Below, piece by piece: positions 31,445-44,895 of a stretch of DNA of 64,000 nucleotides (within the stretch, counting starts at the first letter, position 1; every line of letters starts with the position of its first letter). The stretch is from Orientallactaga sibirica (Eukaryota > Chordata > Mammalia > Rodentia > Dipodidae), in the NCBI GenBank assembly GCA_036365145.1, contig JAEOAD010000055.1, positions 2,976,001 through 3,040,000 on the forward strand, in the 5' to 3' direction. Both the position numbers and the translations under genes were made by a program. The notes beneath the pieces are model-generated. The model was not told the DNA's origin. It saw only the letters and a program-made list of their open reading frames with translations, and did no database searches.

Positions 31445-31869
31445 GGGCCTCACACATGCGCACATGTGAGACAAGTGCTCTACCACTGAGTTGGAGCTTC
31501 AGCCCTTTTTTATTTTGAGACAGTCCCACTAAGTTGACCAGGCTAGCCTTAAACTCTCGGTCCTCCTGCCCTGGCCTCCAGAGTAGCTGGGATTACAAGC
31601 ATGCGCCATCAGGCCTTGTGTGTGTGTACGTGTACCCACATACACATGCATGCGTATGTACACACTCACAGAAGACAGTGTTGGTAACAAAAGGACGTGA
31701 AAGTCAGGGTCTTCCCAGCGAAGACTCACTGGCTTTGCCATGTCACAGTAAGAGTGGTGGGAGCAAAGGCAGCACTGGGGGAGCACTTTGCACACCATCT
31801 CATTTCACAGAGATTGAGACAGAGACTGTCATTGCCATTCTTGTTTTTTAGAAGAAGGGATGGGTGCTG

Positions 31870-32105
31870 ACAGGGTTAAGTGTCCTGACCTTGAATAGCA
31901 ACAGTCAGAAATGCTGGCATTAAACAAAAATTGTACAATTAGTAACTAGGTCCCGTAAACTGTGTCTATTTTGAAGTTCATCCCAGTAAAGTGGAACTGA
32001 CTACAGCAGGAGCTGACAAGATTAAGTGTCCTTGCCTTGAACAGCACCATTCAGAGATACTGAGGTTAAACAAAAATAATACAATTAGTAGCTATGTCCC
32101 AGAAT
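31870..32105 (+). repeat. local direct duplication with LTR tail between copies
   Basis: About 86 bp containing TTAAGTGTCCTGACCTTGAA ... ACAATTAGTAACTAGGTCCC recurs 146 bp to the right with moderate divergence (TTAAGTGTCCTTGCCTTGAA ... ACAATTAGTAGCTATGTCCC). The spacer, about 31962-32010, resembles the last 50 bp of the MaLR-type LTR at 49019-49369 (AAACTGTGTCTATTTTGAAG ... ACTGACTACAGCA). Confidence 0.8.
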
Positions 32106-33699
<1,594 letters not shown>

Positions 33700-33737
33700 T
33701 TAAAAATTAACAGTGGAGACTTACTATATAATGGAAG

Positions 33738-33888
33738 TTTCTTTTTTATTTTGTTTTGTTTTTCTGGGGGGTGGGTTTCAAGAACACTATGTAGTCTCAG
33801 GGTGGCCTTGAACTCACAGCGATCCTCCTACCTCTGCCTCCCGAATTCTGGGATTAAAGGCATGCGCCACCATGCCGGGCTTACTAGA
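33738..33888 (-). repeat. B1-like SINE
   Basis: GGGTTTCAAGAACACTATGT in place of the usual clamp, then the normal complement through CACCATGCCGGGC. Confidence 0.9.
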
Positions 33889-33894
33889 AGTTTT

Positions 33895-34112
33895 TCTTAA
33901 AAAAAAATTATTTTATTGATTTGAGAGACTGAGAGAAAGAGAGGAAGAGAGAGAGAGAGAATGGGTGTGCCAGGGCCTCTAGCCACTGCAAATGAACTCC
34001 AGACTCATGTGCCACCTTGTGCATCTGGCTTACGTGGGTAATGGGGAATTGGACCTGGGTCCTTAGGCTTCACAGGCAAGCACCGTAATTGCTAAGACAT
34101 CTCTCCAGCCCT
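33895..34112 (-). repeat. tRNA-SINE, short subfamily
   Basis: T/A-rich tail, (GA)n, ATGGGTGTGCCAGGGCCTCT to GCTAAGACATCTCTCCAGCC. Confidence 0.94.
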
Positions 34113-34149
34113 AGAGGTTTTAAACATGGATTGACACACTTGATGTAAT

Positions 34150-34326
34150 GTTTTTGTTTGTTTGTTTTTTGTTTGTTTGTTTGTTTGTTTGAGGTAGGGT
34201 CTCACACCAGCTCAGGCTGACCTGGAACTCACTGTATAGTCTCACGGTGGCCTCAAACTCATGGTAATCCTACCTCTGCTTTAATCCTCTACTGGGATTA
34301 AAGGCATGCACCACCATGCCTGGCTA
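34150..34326 (-). repeat. B1-like SINE with (GTTT)n tail
   Basis: (TTTG)n tail, GAGGTAGGGTCTCACACCAG, ending CACCACCATGCCTGGCT. Confidence 0.95.
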
Positions 34327-35594
34327 CACTTGATGTTATTTAATCTCAAGTTCACCTTCAAAACATGGAGGCTCAGTAGTCATGTGACAGCTGGCAAATC
34401 CCCAAGGACTCCAAGTCTGGGTCTGACTCAACACTTCAACCCAAGTTCATGAAAACAGCTCCTGTGATGAGAGCTTTTTGGCGCACTGCATGAGAAGCTT
34501 AACTATGCTGAAGTAATTCTCCTTTCTTGCATTTAGAAAAGATGTCTTTATGAAGAGCAAAAAGTTTTGCTCTCAGGACTAATTCAAAATGCTTTCCTTT
34601 ATTTGGAGACCAAAGGAGCTGGAAAGAGCATGCGTACTCTGTAGCAGCCGTCCCTTGACTGCTTGGAGGACTAAGATAAACCGCAGCAGTCACAATCAAA
34701 ACAGCTAGTTGGAGGGAAGTTTGAGCCCAAATCTGTAGACTGAGCTGTAGGCATGCTGGTGGGGTCTTGGGACAAGGGGAGTAGGGCCAATGGGAGGGGG
34801 AGCCGGCAGGGGAAAAGAGAACATATGAAGGCAGTGGTGACGCATTCTTGTTGACACAGGAACAGGTCTCAGACCTATGTGAGTGACACGTTCACTGAGT
34901 CCACAGTAGTGAGCTGTCTTGACAAGGGAAGAGTGCTTCACAAGAACACACCCTTCAGCTTCGCATCTGTTCTATGAGCGTGTGCACATCTGCTGCTGTC
35001 CCTCCCACATCACTCCCGCTGTCCTTGTCATGGTGTTTTAAGTGGCCTTTGCTGTCTGTATCTTTCCCCCTGAAAATCACTTGCCAGGGCCACAGAACTG
35101 CCAAGTGACTCCTGGGCCTGAGCCCCTCCCATCTTCACACGTGACTTCTGCCTTTGGTTTTGTATGGGGGTACTGATCTTGTGGGACAAGCTTTACTCTT
35201 CTGTTTTTTGAGAGTATTCGTGAAAGATCATTATTAATTCTTCTTTGAATATTGATTAGACTTCAGTGTTTGTCTCTGTAACCCACTGTCCCTACCCCAG
35301 AGTTAATACCCATGAAAGGATACCAACTTGAAATTTAGCAGTTTCTATAATTTTGTGCCTTACTGGGTTCAATTTATTATAAACGAAAAGAAACTTCTAT
35401 TTGGCATGCTATAGAATATTACAAAACTCCAGACCACAGGCCAAATTTCAGATTATCAGGACTGAGTCTCATAGTTGTGAACTACTAAGAAGTCCTAAAA
35501 GTAAATTATCTCAAATTCCTCTATCAGATAAAACTCATTCATCTAAGTCCTGCAATGGATTCTAGATTCCTATCTATATCATTTGTGTTCTTTT
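34327..35594. other. mostly unique sequence
   Basis: A possible MIR core at 34370-34420 (GTCATGTGACAGCTGGCAAA). A short stretch near 35215-35260 recalls antisense L1 ORF2. Otherwise nothing. Confidence 0.4.
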
Positions 35595-35797
35595 AAAAAT
35601 ATTTTTATTTATTTGCAAGAGAGAGAGAGAGAGAGAGAGAGACTGACTGGCACACCAGGGCCTCCAGTTGCTGCAAACGAACTCTACATGCATGCACCAC
35701 CTTGTGCATTTGGCTTTAGGTAGGCATTGGGGAATCGAACCCAGGTTGTTAGGCTTTGTAGGCAAGTGTCTTAACTGCTGAGCCATCTCTCCAGTCC
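35595..35797 (-). repeat. tRNA-SINE, short subfamily
   Basis: (GA)n, GGCACACCAGGGCCTCCAGT to GAGCCATCTCTCCAGTCCC. Confidence 0.94.
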
Positions 35798-35943
35798 CAT
35801 ATCTGTATCGTTCCTAAACTTACTATTCATTAAAAAAAAATCAGTAACTGCATCTAAAGAACAAAGTGGTTAACCTACAAATGTTTTGGAAAAGGTAGAA
35901 CTTTTCAGTGTTCTATGAATGACATGGATTTATCTTTTTAAAT

Positions 35944-36227
35944 TAAAAAATTTTTTTTGGTTTTTTGAGGTATGGTCTCACTTTAGCTCAGGGTGACTTG
36001 GAATTCACTATGTAGTCTCAGGGTGGCTTTGAACTCATGGTGATCCTCCTACCTCTGCCTCCCAAATGCTGGGATTAAAGGCGTGTGGCACCATGCCTGG
36101 CTGATTTATTATATATATTTTGAGGTAGGGTCTCACTCTGGCTCAGGCTGGCCTCGAACTCACGGCGATCCTCCTACCTCTGCCTCCCGAGTGCTGGGAT
36201 TAAAGACGTGTGCCACCATGCCTGGCC
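35944..36227 (-). repeat. two adjacent B1-like SINEs
   Basis: A full complemented copy at 35944-36102, then a tail-less copy at 36116-36227. They are separated by TGATTTATTATATATATT, which recurs as TGATTTATTATATTTTTT after the second, marking a duplication. Confidence 0.93.
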
Positions 36228-36244
36228 TGATTTATTATATTTTT

Positions 36245-36459
36245 TAAAAAATATTTTAAGTGTTATTTATTTGAGAGTGAGAAAGAAAGAGGCAGAGAGA
36301 GAGAAAGAAAGAGAGAGAGAGAATGGGTGCACCAGGGCCTCTAGTCCCTGCAAAGGAACTCCAGACACATGCACCACCTTGCTTAAGTGGGTCCTGGGGA
36401 ATCAAACCTGGGTCCTTTGGCTTTGCAGGTGTCTTAACCACTAAGCCATCTCTCCAGCC
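36245..36459 (-). repeat. tRNA-SINE, short subfamily
   Basis: Complement with a GAAAGAAAGA-rich tail side. A block is missing in the middle: CACCTTGCTTAAGTGGGTCC lacks the usual GTGCATCTGGC. Confidence 0.93.
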
Positions 36460-36469
36460 CTTGTTATCT

Positions 36470-36690
36470 TTTTAAAAAAAATATTACTTATTTATTGAGA
36501 GAGAGAGAGAGAGAGAGAGCACGTGCGCTCTACGGTCTCATTGATATCAGAGACTTGGCCAGTCTAGCTAGCTTGCCCTGGGATCAGAGGTCCACTACCT
36601 TGCCCAGCATTTATTTGGGTTCTGGGCTTCAAACTCCAATCCTCCCACTTGTGTGACAAGCACTTTAATGACTGAGCTATCTGCCTGGTT
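36470..36690 (-). repeat. unclassified tRNA-type SINE
   Basis: (GA)n tail then a body unlike the common SINE (GGTCTCATTGATATCAGAGA, CTAGCTAGCTTGCCCTGGGA). It ends AATGACTGAGCTATCTGCCT, a tRNA-like left end. Family not recognised. Confidence 0.55.
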
Positions 36691-36702
36691 CCAATTTATT
36701 AT

Positions 36703-36908
36703 CCCTTTTTTAAAAAAAGTATTTATTTGCAAGAGACAGAAAGATGAGTATGGGTGTACCAGGACCTCTTGCCACTGCAAACGAATTTGAGATGCATGTG
36801 ACATTTTGTGCATCTGGCTTTACGTGGGTATTGGAGAATTAAACTCCAGTTTAATTTAAACTGGCAGGCTTTGCAAGCACCTTTAACCACTGAACCATCT
36901 CCCAGCCC
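36703..36908 (-). repeat. tRNA-SINE, diverged
   Basis: TSD CAATTTATTATC at 36691-36702 and 36909-36920. Ends GAACCATCTCCCAGCC. Confidence 0.92.
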
Positions 36909-37284
36909 TCAATTTATTATCTTTTAAAAACAAGATATCAAACTTTTGAGCACCCAATGTATCGGAGCACTTGATAAGATGAATTTACTGGGGTGAAGCC
37001 TTAGCGTGTATGTTTTAACAGGTTCCTTGGAGATGCTGTTGGTCAGAGGAACACACTTTGAAAAACCCCACTTTCAAGTTCTCCTGACTGTGATAAATAG
37101 ACTGGGATAGCACCAAGCTCAAGGCAACATGCTGTGGGTGCCAGGGTGACTAATTCAGGGAAGAGCCCAAATTTCCCAATAAAGTGTGGTGTGAGTGGGT
37201 GTAAGTTTGCTTTGGGGAGGAATTATGGCAGATTTAGGTCTTTGGGGCCCTCACCTAGCCTCTCATTCTTTCTCTGCAGTAACC

Positions 37285-37442
37285 AAGTGTGATACATGAG
37301 GAGCTTGGATTTGGAACTTCAATATGCCTTTTACCAACTATGTAACATCATGAGCTGCCTTTCGAGAGCCTTAGCTCCTTATCGGTAAAATAGAGAGAAT
37401 GTCACCTACTAGCAGCCTCAATGGAAGGATTGAAGGATTAAT
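37285..37442 (+). repeat. MIR fragment
   Basis: ACTATGTAACATCATGAGCT, AGCTCCTTATCGGTAAAATA, and AAGGATTGAAGGATTAATGA follow the MIR layout (CTCATCTGTAAAATGGG ... GGATTAAATGA). Confidence 0.75.
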
Positions 37443-37449
37443 GAACTGC

Positions 37450-37553
37450 TGTAGAGGTTGGTTTTGTTTGTTTTCAATGGTGCTGAGGACTAAACTTCAG
37501 GGTCTCTACATGTTAAGCACGTGCTGTACCTCTGTGCTACATCTTAGCCCCTA
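37450..37553 (-). repeat. ID-like SINE
   Basis: AATGGTGCTGAGGACTAAAC ... AAGCACGTGCTGTACCTCTG, ending GCTACATCTTAGCCCC. Confidence 0.75.
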
Positions 37554-38220
37554 GAGGTTTTTTTTTTTATTTTTTTTAAACTGCCTTCTGCTCAACCCCC
37601 TCCAGTGCCCCTGTGCCAATGGAGTCTTTTAACACAGGGCCAGCAGGAGACAGCACAAATGCATCATCACAATTACACTGATGGATGCTCCTCCAACAAA
37701 ACCCACATAGGAGCAGGGAAGAAAAAGAGGCAGAATCGAAGGCTGGTAATTCTGTGATCCTGGCTTGCTTCTGACACAACCTCAGCAGGAAACCCAGGAA
37801 ATTCAATTGGAGGAGAATACGCTTATCTACTTGGGGCTTTGATATATGTAGAGGAGACAGGATGGCCTGTCAAGGTCAGGTCTAAGCGGAGATCAAGGGA
37901 AAGTGATTCTGTCTTCTGTCCTGGAGACAGGCACCAGGCATCCAACTGTGTTACTTAGCCAGGATGGTTTAATTTCATCCAACAAATGCTACCAGCAAAG
38001 GCATCTGGGTTATATTTTGCAGCCGGAGATGCCAACTGTGTGAGTGAGTGAATTTCTAGCAATGATGAAATTAGCTGTGTGAGCACTGTATAGACATTTT
38101 GTCCTTTAAACTCAGTAATTTAAGCAACAGAGTTCAAAATTATAATAGATCTCTTTTTAACTTCTTCCATATCCATTTTCTACTGTGGCTTTGGGATTCA
38201 AATGTTAGCTCTGTGACTTT
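37554..38220. other. unique sequence
   Basis: No gene or repeat beyond a T-rich start. Confidence 0.5.
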
Positions 38221-38225
38221 GGGGG

Positions 38226-38580
38226 TATGGTAGTTTGAATATATGGCCCCCAACATATTCAGTGTTTTATTAGTGTGTAGTTTGCATCTGCAGCCACCTG
38301 GCTGGAGGCAACGTCACTGAGCGGATCCTAAGGTGTGGTGGTGGGTTTGAGATTCATTGTAAAGATATGCAAAGTGTGCCCAGTGCAGTTCCTGAAGTGT
38401 GCTGTGCTGTGTGGCTGGTGGCTTTTTTTCTCTCTTGCTTGGTCCTGTGAGAACAGGCTGCTTCTCCTGCCATTATGGAACTTCCCCTGGATCTGTAAGC
38501 TTCAATAAATAATATCCCTTCCTCCATAACTGTGCCTGGTCTGGAAGTTCATCTCAGAGAACCTGAAGCTCTCTGTTACA
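38226..38580 (+). mobile_element. solo LTR, MaLR type
   Basis: 355 bp from TATGGTAGTTTGAATATATG (TG mutated to TA) to CTCTCTGTTACA. It carries CTTCAATAAATAATATCCCT and ACTGTGCCTGGTCTGGAAG. 5-bp TSD GGGGG at 38221-38225 and 38581-38585. Related to 49019-49369 more than to the MaLR at 29.6 kb. Confidence 0.88.
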
Positions 38581-38585
38581 GGGGG

Positions 38586-39124
38586 CAAGCTGCATTTCCT
38601 CACCGAGCTTTATTTAATCATCACTTTAACCCTCACCCCCAGGTATGGCAGAGGAGACCCCCCTCCCAGTAGATATTTGCTAAATGAATAATATACAGGA
38701 AGTATGTAAGCTGTGCTAAAGACACAGATTGATTCTACCTTATAAAAGTGAAATAGGAGCAAAAAAAAAAAAATGCTAAAGAAAACAACTTGAATCTTGG
38801 TGATAAAGATTTACCAAAGATGAAGGCATAGGAGCTTTTCATGACCACAAGGTAGTGACAGTGAATTTCACAAGATAGGCTGTGGACTCACTGGAGAGTG
38901 GCGACACAGTGTACATGGCTGTCCATGAAGCCAGAGTGCATGTGAGCAGCCAGGCCTGCTGCACGGAGGAGCCCTAGTTCCCCACTCCTCTGCCCAGACC
39001 TGTGCTGGGCGAGGCTGAGCAGGACAATGGCTCTAACCTGGTTTTCAGCAGCAAGCACTTAAGAGTTGCTGGCTCTCCAGAACCATGACCAGATACAAGT
39101 TTCCTTGTCAGCCTAGTATCTTTT
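38586..39124. other. unique sequence
   Basis: An A-run at 38761-38773 only. Confidence 0.5.
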
Positions 39125-39129
39125 CCAAG

Positions 39130-39530
39130 TTTTTTTTTGTATGTGCAGGTACATGTGTGTGCACACACGTGTTGGGGGTCAGAGGTCAATGTTGGATGTC
39201 TTCCTTACTCTCCACCTTAGTTTTTGAGACAGGGTCTCTCATTGAACCCAGAGCTCACCGATTTGGCTGTCTAGCTGGCCAGCCAGCCCTGGGGAATCCT
39301 CCCATTTCTGCCTCCTCGGTAACGGGGTTGCAGGTTCATGCCAACAGGCCCAGCTTTTATGTGCATACTAGGGATCTGAACTCAGGCCCTCATGCTTCTG
39401 TACCAAGAACTTTACCCACTGAGCCATCTCCTCAGCATCTTCTTCTTCTTTGAAACAGTGTCTCAATATTCTAGCCCGGGTTGGTTTTGAACTCATGATC
39501 CACCTTGTTCAGCCTCCTGAGTGCTGAGCA
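39130..39530 (-). repeat. old rodent SINE cluster (B2/B3-like, then B1-like)
   Basis: GAGACAGGGTCTCTCATTGA, CTCCTCGGTAACGGGGTTGC, GATCTGAACTCAGGCCCTCA, ending ACCCACTGAGCCATCTCCTC (about 39440). Then GAAACAGTGTCTCAATATTC to CTCCTGAGTGCTG, a B1-like remnant. Confidence 0.65.
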
Positions 39531-39693
39531 GTGGGCAGGCATTTCTAATTTTTAGGAAGTGCCGCCTCACATCTCTGCCCATCTCCATCATGATGGGAAA
39601 GCCATGGGGACTGTGTGGTCACTCAGGGTGCTTAACTAGATCTTTCTCCTTTGCTTACTTGGAAATGAGATCTTCAGATAAGAAGGGCTCTTT

Positions 39694-39906
39694 TTTATTT
39701 ATTAGAGAGAGAGAAAAAGGTACAGAGAGACAAAGGGAGGGAGATATTGAGTGAGAGAATGGGCACGCCAGGGCCTTTAGCCACTGCAGACTCCAGACTC
39801 AGGTGCCACCTTGTGCATCTGGCTTTACATGGGCATTGGGTAATTGAACCTGGGTCCTTAGGTTTCGCAGGCAAGTGCCTTAACTGCTAAGCCATCTCTC
39901 CAGCCC
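39694..39906 (-). repeat. tRNA-SINE, short subfamily
   Basis: Exact 14-bp TSD AAGAAGGGCTCTTT at 39680-39693 and 39907-39920. Confidence 0.96.
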
Positions 39907-39920
39907 AAGAAGGGCTCTTT

Positions 39921-42840
39921 AGAGATGTATGTACTTTTCAAAACATTGTGCAGGAAACCTTTTTCTCTTCATGAGTGTTCAAGGGCTATTACAACTGTAT
40001 TTGTCATTTGTAATCTAGTAACTATAGAGGCCTCTTTATTATTCTTTCATAGAGCTTTCTCACACCAGATTACTAATGAGGTAATTACTAGCATCATAAT
40101 TGCCATATAATTACTAGGGAAGCCAGAAGGAAAACATGGAGCAAAACAGGCAGTGGGAATTGGGTTTAGAGATCTGAGACTCATCTGGGGTTAGGTCAGT
40201 GAACAAAACATTTGAGTTCATAAAATGGGATTTCTCAGAGTCCTGTCAAGGTCAGTAGGTAGGAGGCAAAGGAGCAACCTTCCACCCTAAGGAGGTCGCC
40301 TGGCTGGGCATCTGTGAGCAGACCAGCTTCTGGAAATCCTTCGCTACACTACTTCCCTGTGATACCTAGGGCAAGGAAGATCTCGGTGCCTCTGTGCTAC
40401 AATGAAATGAGGAACACGTCGCTCCTAGGTGTGCTGTGAGACCTCAACACCAAGGCACAGGTGGTACCTGAGTGTTTGGTAAAAGTTAGTGTCCCAACCC
40501 CCTCAAGCCACTGCAGCTCACACAGTTCCAGTCTGCAAAAACCCCATCCCCCAACACCAAAGGACTTGGCCATTGTTCAATTATTTTCCCCTGAAACTTG
40601 CAAAATCACTTTCAGTTAGTGTCAGTACATATTTAAAAAAAAAAAAAAAAAAACCCAAAAAAACCAACCACGAGGTAAAAATAGAAACCCGATGGGCTAA
40701 ATAAGGAATTTGCAGTCACACAGCTGTATCCATTACCAAGTTGTGCCTGGAGTCTTCGCAGTCTGAGATCTTGGTTGTTTGGATTCATGCCTGTCTACGT
40801 GATAGCAGAACATCTGTAACGTTAGCCTCCCGGAGCAGCTGGCCCAAGACAGCCACGCCACAGGAGGCAGGTCTCTGGGGAGGCCTGTTTATTGTTGCTG
40901 GTGCGCCTGATGCCTAGCTCAGCAGATGCTACAGAGGGAGGCAACCCACACACCATTCTTGTCAAAGGAGCTGATGCATGTAAGACACTAAAGCCCAACA
41001 AGGGTGGGGGAAGAAGTACATACGATCTTCGTGAATATGTCGAATCATACCCTTTAGATTCTAGAAGGCAGCTAGTTTTGCTTTTTCTGGGATACCCTTC
41101 TGCTTCAGTGTTTCCAAGAATCAGCCAGGGTGGGAGTGAGGGGTTTGTTAAAATGCTGGGATATACCCAGAATAAATATTGTTCAGATGGTTCCTGTAAC
41201 TTGCCCTAAGTGGGCAGATGGCCAGTGAGTGGTGGGAGGTGGGCTCCTTCCCCTCACCCACTCTGCTGAAAAGCCATTTTTTTCCCCATTAAACCTGCAC
41301 AAGAACAATTATTCTAGAAACGATCTCTTCCTCTTAACACTAGGATATGCTTCTCTTTTCCTTATTTACCGCTTTCTACCTGATACAATGCCAGCATTAA
41401 GCACCTGCCTTGCCTCTGAATTAGGCATCTGGGGCCTGCTGACCCCATGGAAACGGATCCCCACCCCAGGGCTAACCAATTTGCAGAGACAGTAAATAAC
41501 TTGCCTGTGTGTGTGCCTTTTGCATGCAAGCCAACCCATCCACACCCCCTCCCCCGAACTACCTGCTTTACGGGGTTCTGACAGGGCTGTTATGCCTGGG
41601 CCCCTATCCCCATGCCTTCTTTCCCCAGGCCACAGGTATCAGATATCCATGGGCAGCCTCCAAGACCAGAGCCTACCTGTATTAGTCAACCTAGCAATTC
41701 TATTGCTTATCCTGCCTCGCCCATTTCTTCTCAGGAGAAACCAAGCTCTTACCCACACTTTGCCCCACTGCTTCTACCTCCTCAGCGACCCTGGGGGTCC
41801 CCTGTGTGACATGGTGGTCCTTGGGGGAACTATCGTCTCAATGGTAGCTCTCTGCTGATCTGTTGGCTTGGCCACACATGATATAATAAAACCTATATTT
41901 TCAAAAGCCTCCCACACTAAGCTAGAAGCAATGAGGACAAAAGATTTTTAAAAAATAATAATTACATTAACAGTGTCTTGTTCACTGTGGGAATTCAAAA
42001 ATGTGTACTGAGTTGGCTTATAAACTTAGCTAACTTAAACAAGGCCTTTTAGCCTTGTTCATTTTTAGAGTTAGAACGTTGTCAATTTTGAAACTTCTCC
42101 CAAAAGTATATTGCTTTTCTCGAGTGAATGGCTGACCATATAGCGTGTGCAGTTACCACAGGGCAGGAAAAGCCTTTCCTGATACTAAGTTGAAAAAGAC
42201 ACAAATCTGGCTTTGTCATGAAAATGACAGAACCAATTCACCAATAAACCTTTAAAAGGATACAGTTATTTGAAGAATAAAAGCACATCCAATACAGTAA
42301 GTCCAGCTATCTGTTACGGTGTCTCAGATGAACTGACTTTGATGTATACCTGAGTGATGGGATGGAAATTCTTGAATAAGCAAAGCCAAACGGTGGAATG
42401 AGGTTGCTCGGTGATAAAGAGAGCACTGGATGAGAAGTCCAAAAAAGACAGATTCTATTCCCTACTCAGAGAGCCACCTCTTTGTGCTACCAGACTATCA
42501 GAAACCTGGCTTGTCAGCCTCAGATGTCAAGTCTATATAAATGAGAAGGTAAGACAGATTACTTATAAAAATCCTTCTGGTCACCAAACTGTCAGAGGAT
42601 CTAAATTACGGCTTTGAAGTGAAGCTATTTCAGAAAGAGGGAAGGAAGGCTGTTAACAGTGATAAAAGGTTGAATGCAAGTGAAAAGTGCAGTAACAGGG
42701 GAATAGCTACATAAAATGTTCCATAGCCACATGATAGACTAGTATGCAATCACTTAATTGATCATCAAATATGGTATATACATGATTATGTATCTAATTT
42801 CATATAGATATGAAAATGTCATCAAGAAACCCACTGTTTG
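39921..42840. other. 2.9-kb SINE-free block
   Basis: The longest stretch without a recognisable young repeat in the intron. An A-run lies at about 40635-40652. A weak MIR-like patch (40390-40470) and an L1/HAL1-like patch (about 42650-42830, GGGGAATAGCTACATAAAAT) are possible. No coding sequence recognised. Confidence 0.5.
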
Positions 42841-42989
42841 AGCCAGGCGTGGTGGCACACACCTTTAATCCCAGCTCTCTGGGAGGCAGAGGTAGGAGGA
42901 TCACTGTGAGTTTGAGGCCTGATACTACATAGTGATTTCCAGGTCAGCCTGAGCTAGAGTGAGACCCTACCTCGAAAAGAAAAAAAAAA
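42841..42989 (+). repeat. B1-like SINE
   Basis: GAAACCCACTGTTTG on both sides is the TSD. The body lacks a short block after TTGAGGCC. Confidence 0.95.
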
Positions 42990-43562
42990 AGAAACCCACT
43001 GTTTGATACAGATATACACTTGTAATTTAAAAAGGTTGAAGGATGTAAATGCAAGCAGTCTAAGGCGGTTCTGTCTGAGCACTGGCTTGAGCTACCTTTG
43101 CTCAGCCCCCTCACCCTGGAGCTAGTACATCCACGGTTCTCAAATGGCTGTCACCATCCCCATGAAGTGTGCTGCTTAAGATCCTACAGAACAGGATGAG
43201 TCAATGGGAAGGAGAAAGGTCTAGACAGTGGCTCCCTGTGGGACATAGTATGACTGCACTGGTCTCTCGGTCTCCTCATAGCAAATGCCCATTGCCCCCA
43301 CATATGCTGATCGCCGGGAAGACTGCGCGGCATCACTGGCATGCTCTTCGCCAACTTCCTCAACTGTACCTTACATGCTGAGGAGCAAACAGGACATCCG
43401 GTTGGGGTACAGGATCAGTGCAGCATTTTGAATGTCAATGTTCTCTAAACTGAAATTCCCAGAAAAAAAGCCACACCTATGTTAAAGGCCCCATACAGCC
43501 AATTATGATTAGAACTTTGAGATTGTAGAGAGTTGGAATGTTACCTATCAAGAGCCTAATTA

Positions 43563-43664
43563 AGCCAGGCGTGGTGGCACAAAGGTAGGAGGATCGCCGT
43601 GAGTTTGAGGCCACCCTGAAACTACATAGTGAATTCCAGGTCAGCCTGAGCCAGAGTGAGACCC

Positions 43665-43745
<81 letters not shown>

Positions 43746-43749
43746 CAAC
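43563..43749 (+). repeat. B1-like SINE with (CT)n(CA)n tail
   Basis: GCCAGGCGTGGTGGCACAAA (internal deletion of the TTTAATCCCAGC box) to GAGTGAGACCCTACCC, then about 18 CT and 16 CA units. Flanked by AGCCTAATTA (43553-43562) and AGCCAAATTA (43750-43759). Confidence 0.94.
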
Positions 43750-43759
43750 AGCCAAATTA

Positions 43760-44895
43760 ATTGGAGGTGGAATGGCCTAGGTGAGGTCAGGGGACGAGAG
43801 TGAGTAAAAGAAGGGTGTGGGGAGGGTTAATCAAAATCTAAGAGGATATAAATAAGTCATATGGAAACCTAATTTTTGGACTACACACCCAGAAGCCATA
43901 GATTGTTACTAGAAAAATTTCAGTGCCAGGGATGGGATATCGTCCAGTGAGTTGTTGGCCAGGGAGGTCCTTGATGCCCCCCAAAGATTACAGGCCATTG
44001 CTGAGGCTCTTGGTTTCCCACTGGGAATAGATGGTAAGACCCTATTGCTGAAGACTCCACATGCTTGGGCTGCAAGGCCACTGAGAAATCTTGCTGGAGC
44101 TGAGCTGAAAATCACCTCCTTTTGGACCAGTTGACAGAAAGCTGGAAAAAGCTATGCTGCATGCAGCTGTATGGGAGAGAGAGGTCATCAGTGGAGATAA
44201 GCAACAGTAGAGACTGCAAGCCTTAAGTTGGGCCAACCAGGCCAAATGAACCAACAGGTGCAATAGTGGCACATCTGTTATGGGGAAACCAACCACTTTT
44301 TAATTGTACTGGAAGCCTGCTCCACAGGAGGGAATCCATGTCTGATACTGAAAACCTATGATGGGGAAGGTCATGAGCCCTAGAGGTTTAACACCTGCCC
44401 ACGTCTGGCTAAATGCAAACTGCCTGCTAAGCACTTCTGTTATATTTATATCCATATGTTAATGCTACTCTCAGTTTTGGTTAGAGAAACTTCTCTCTTT
44501 AGATGGCAGTGACCTCTGGGATGACTCAAAAGGCACCACAGTGCTGAGAAGTGGTGACATAAGAGTGTTAGCACTGAAACATCTCTATCCCACCTTCCAA
44601 GGCTCAAGGTCTATTGAAGAAGAGGTGGTGGAAAGAATGTAAGAGTCAAAGGAAGGATAAGGGCCTCCTTACAATGTATTCTTCCAGACACAAAATGCCC
44701 TGGATACCCACAACCTTGCAGTGCCTGGCACTACCTATCCAAGACCCTCATTATAGGAGAAAAAAAAATAGTATCAAAATAAAAGACTGATGGAGAGTGG
44801 AGTTGCAAAGGGGAAAGTGAGGAGGGAGGGAGGGAGTTATCATGGTTTGTTGTCTATAATTATGAAAGTTGTCAATAAACTTTTTTTTAAAAAAG
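43760..44895 (+). mobile_element. 5'-truncated L1, 3' end (variant B)
   Basis: 1.14 kb, homologous to 28060-28772 at its right half. It ends GAAAGTTGTCAATAAACTTT plus an A tail. TSD AGCCAAATTA at 43750-43759 and 44896-44905. Its left part (43760-44200) extends further 5' than the other copies and includes AGGTCCTTGATGCCCCCCAA. No intact frame. Confidence 0.9.

Larger units (their letters stand above)
29585..31617 (-). repeat. B4-like SINE split by a MaLR provirus
   Basis: The ID-like end CTGTGGTACTGGGGATTGAA (29585-29613) continues after the provirus at TCACACATGCGCACATGTGA ... CTCTACCACTGAGTTGGAGC. It then runs into a complemented B1-like part (31505-31617, GAGACAGTCCCACTAAGTTG). The composite is an old rodent SINE that pre-dates the MaLR. 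Confidence 0.78.

Noticed and set aside
31063..31518. Plus-strand open frame of 151 codons
   Set aside because: It is the MaLR 3' LTR plus the flanking B4 SINE.
40892..41209. Possible processed pseudogene in the SINE-free block
   Set aside because: The frame has no poly(A) end, no TSD that I can find, and no recognisable protein.
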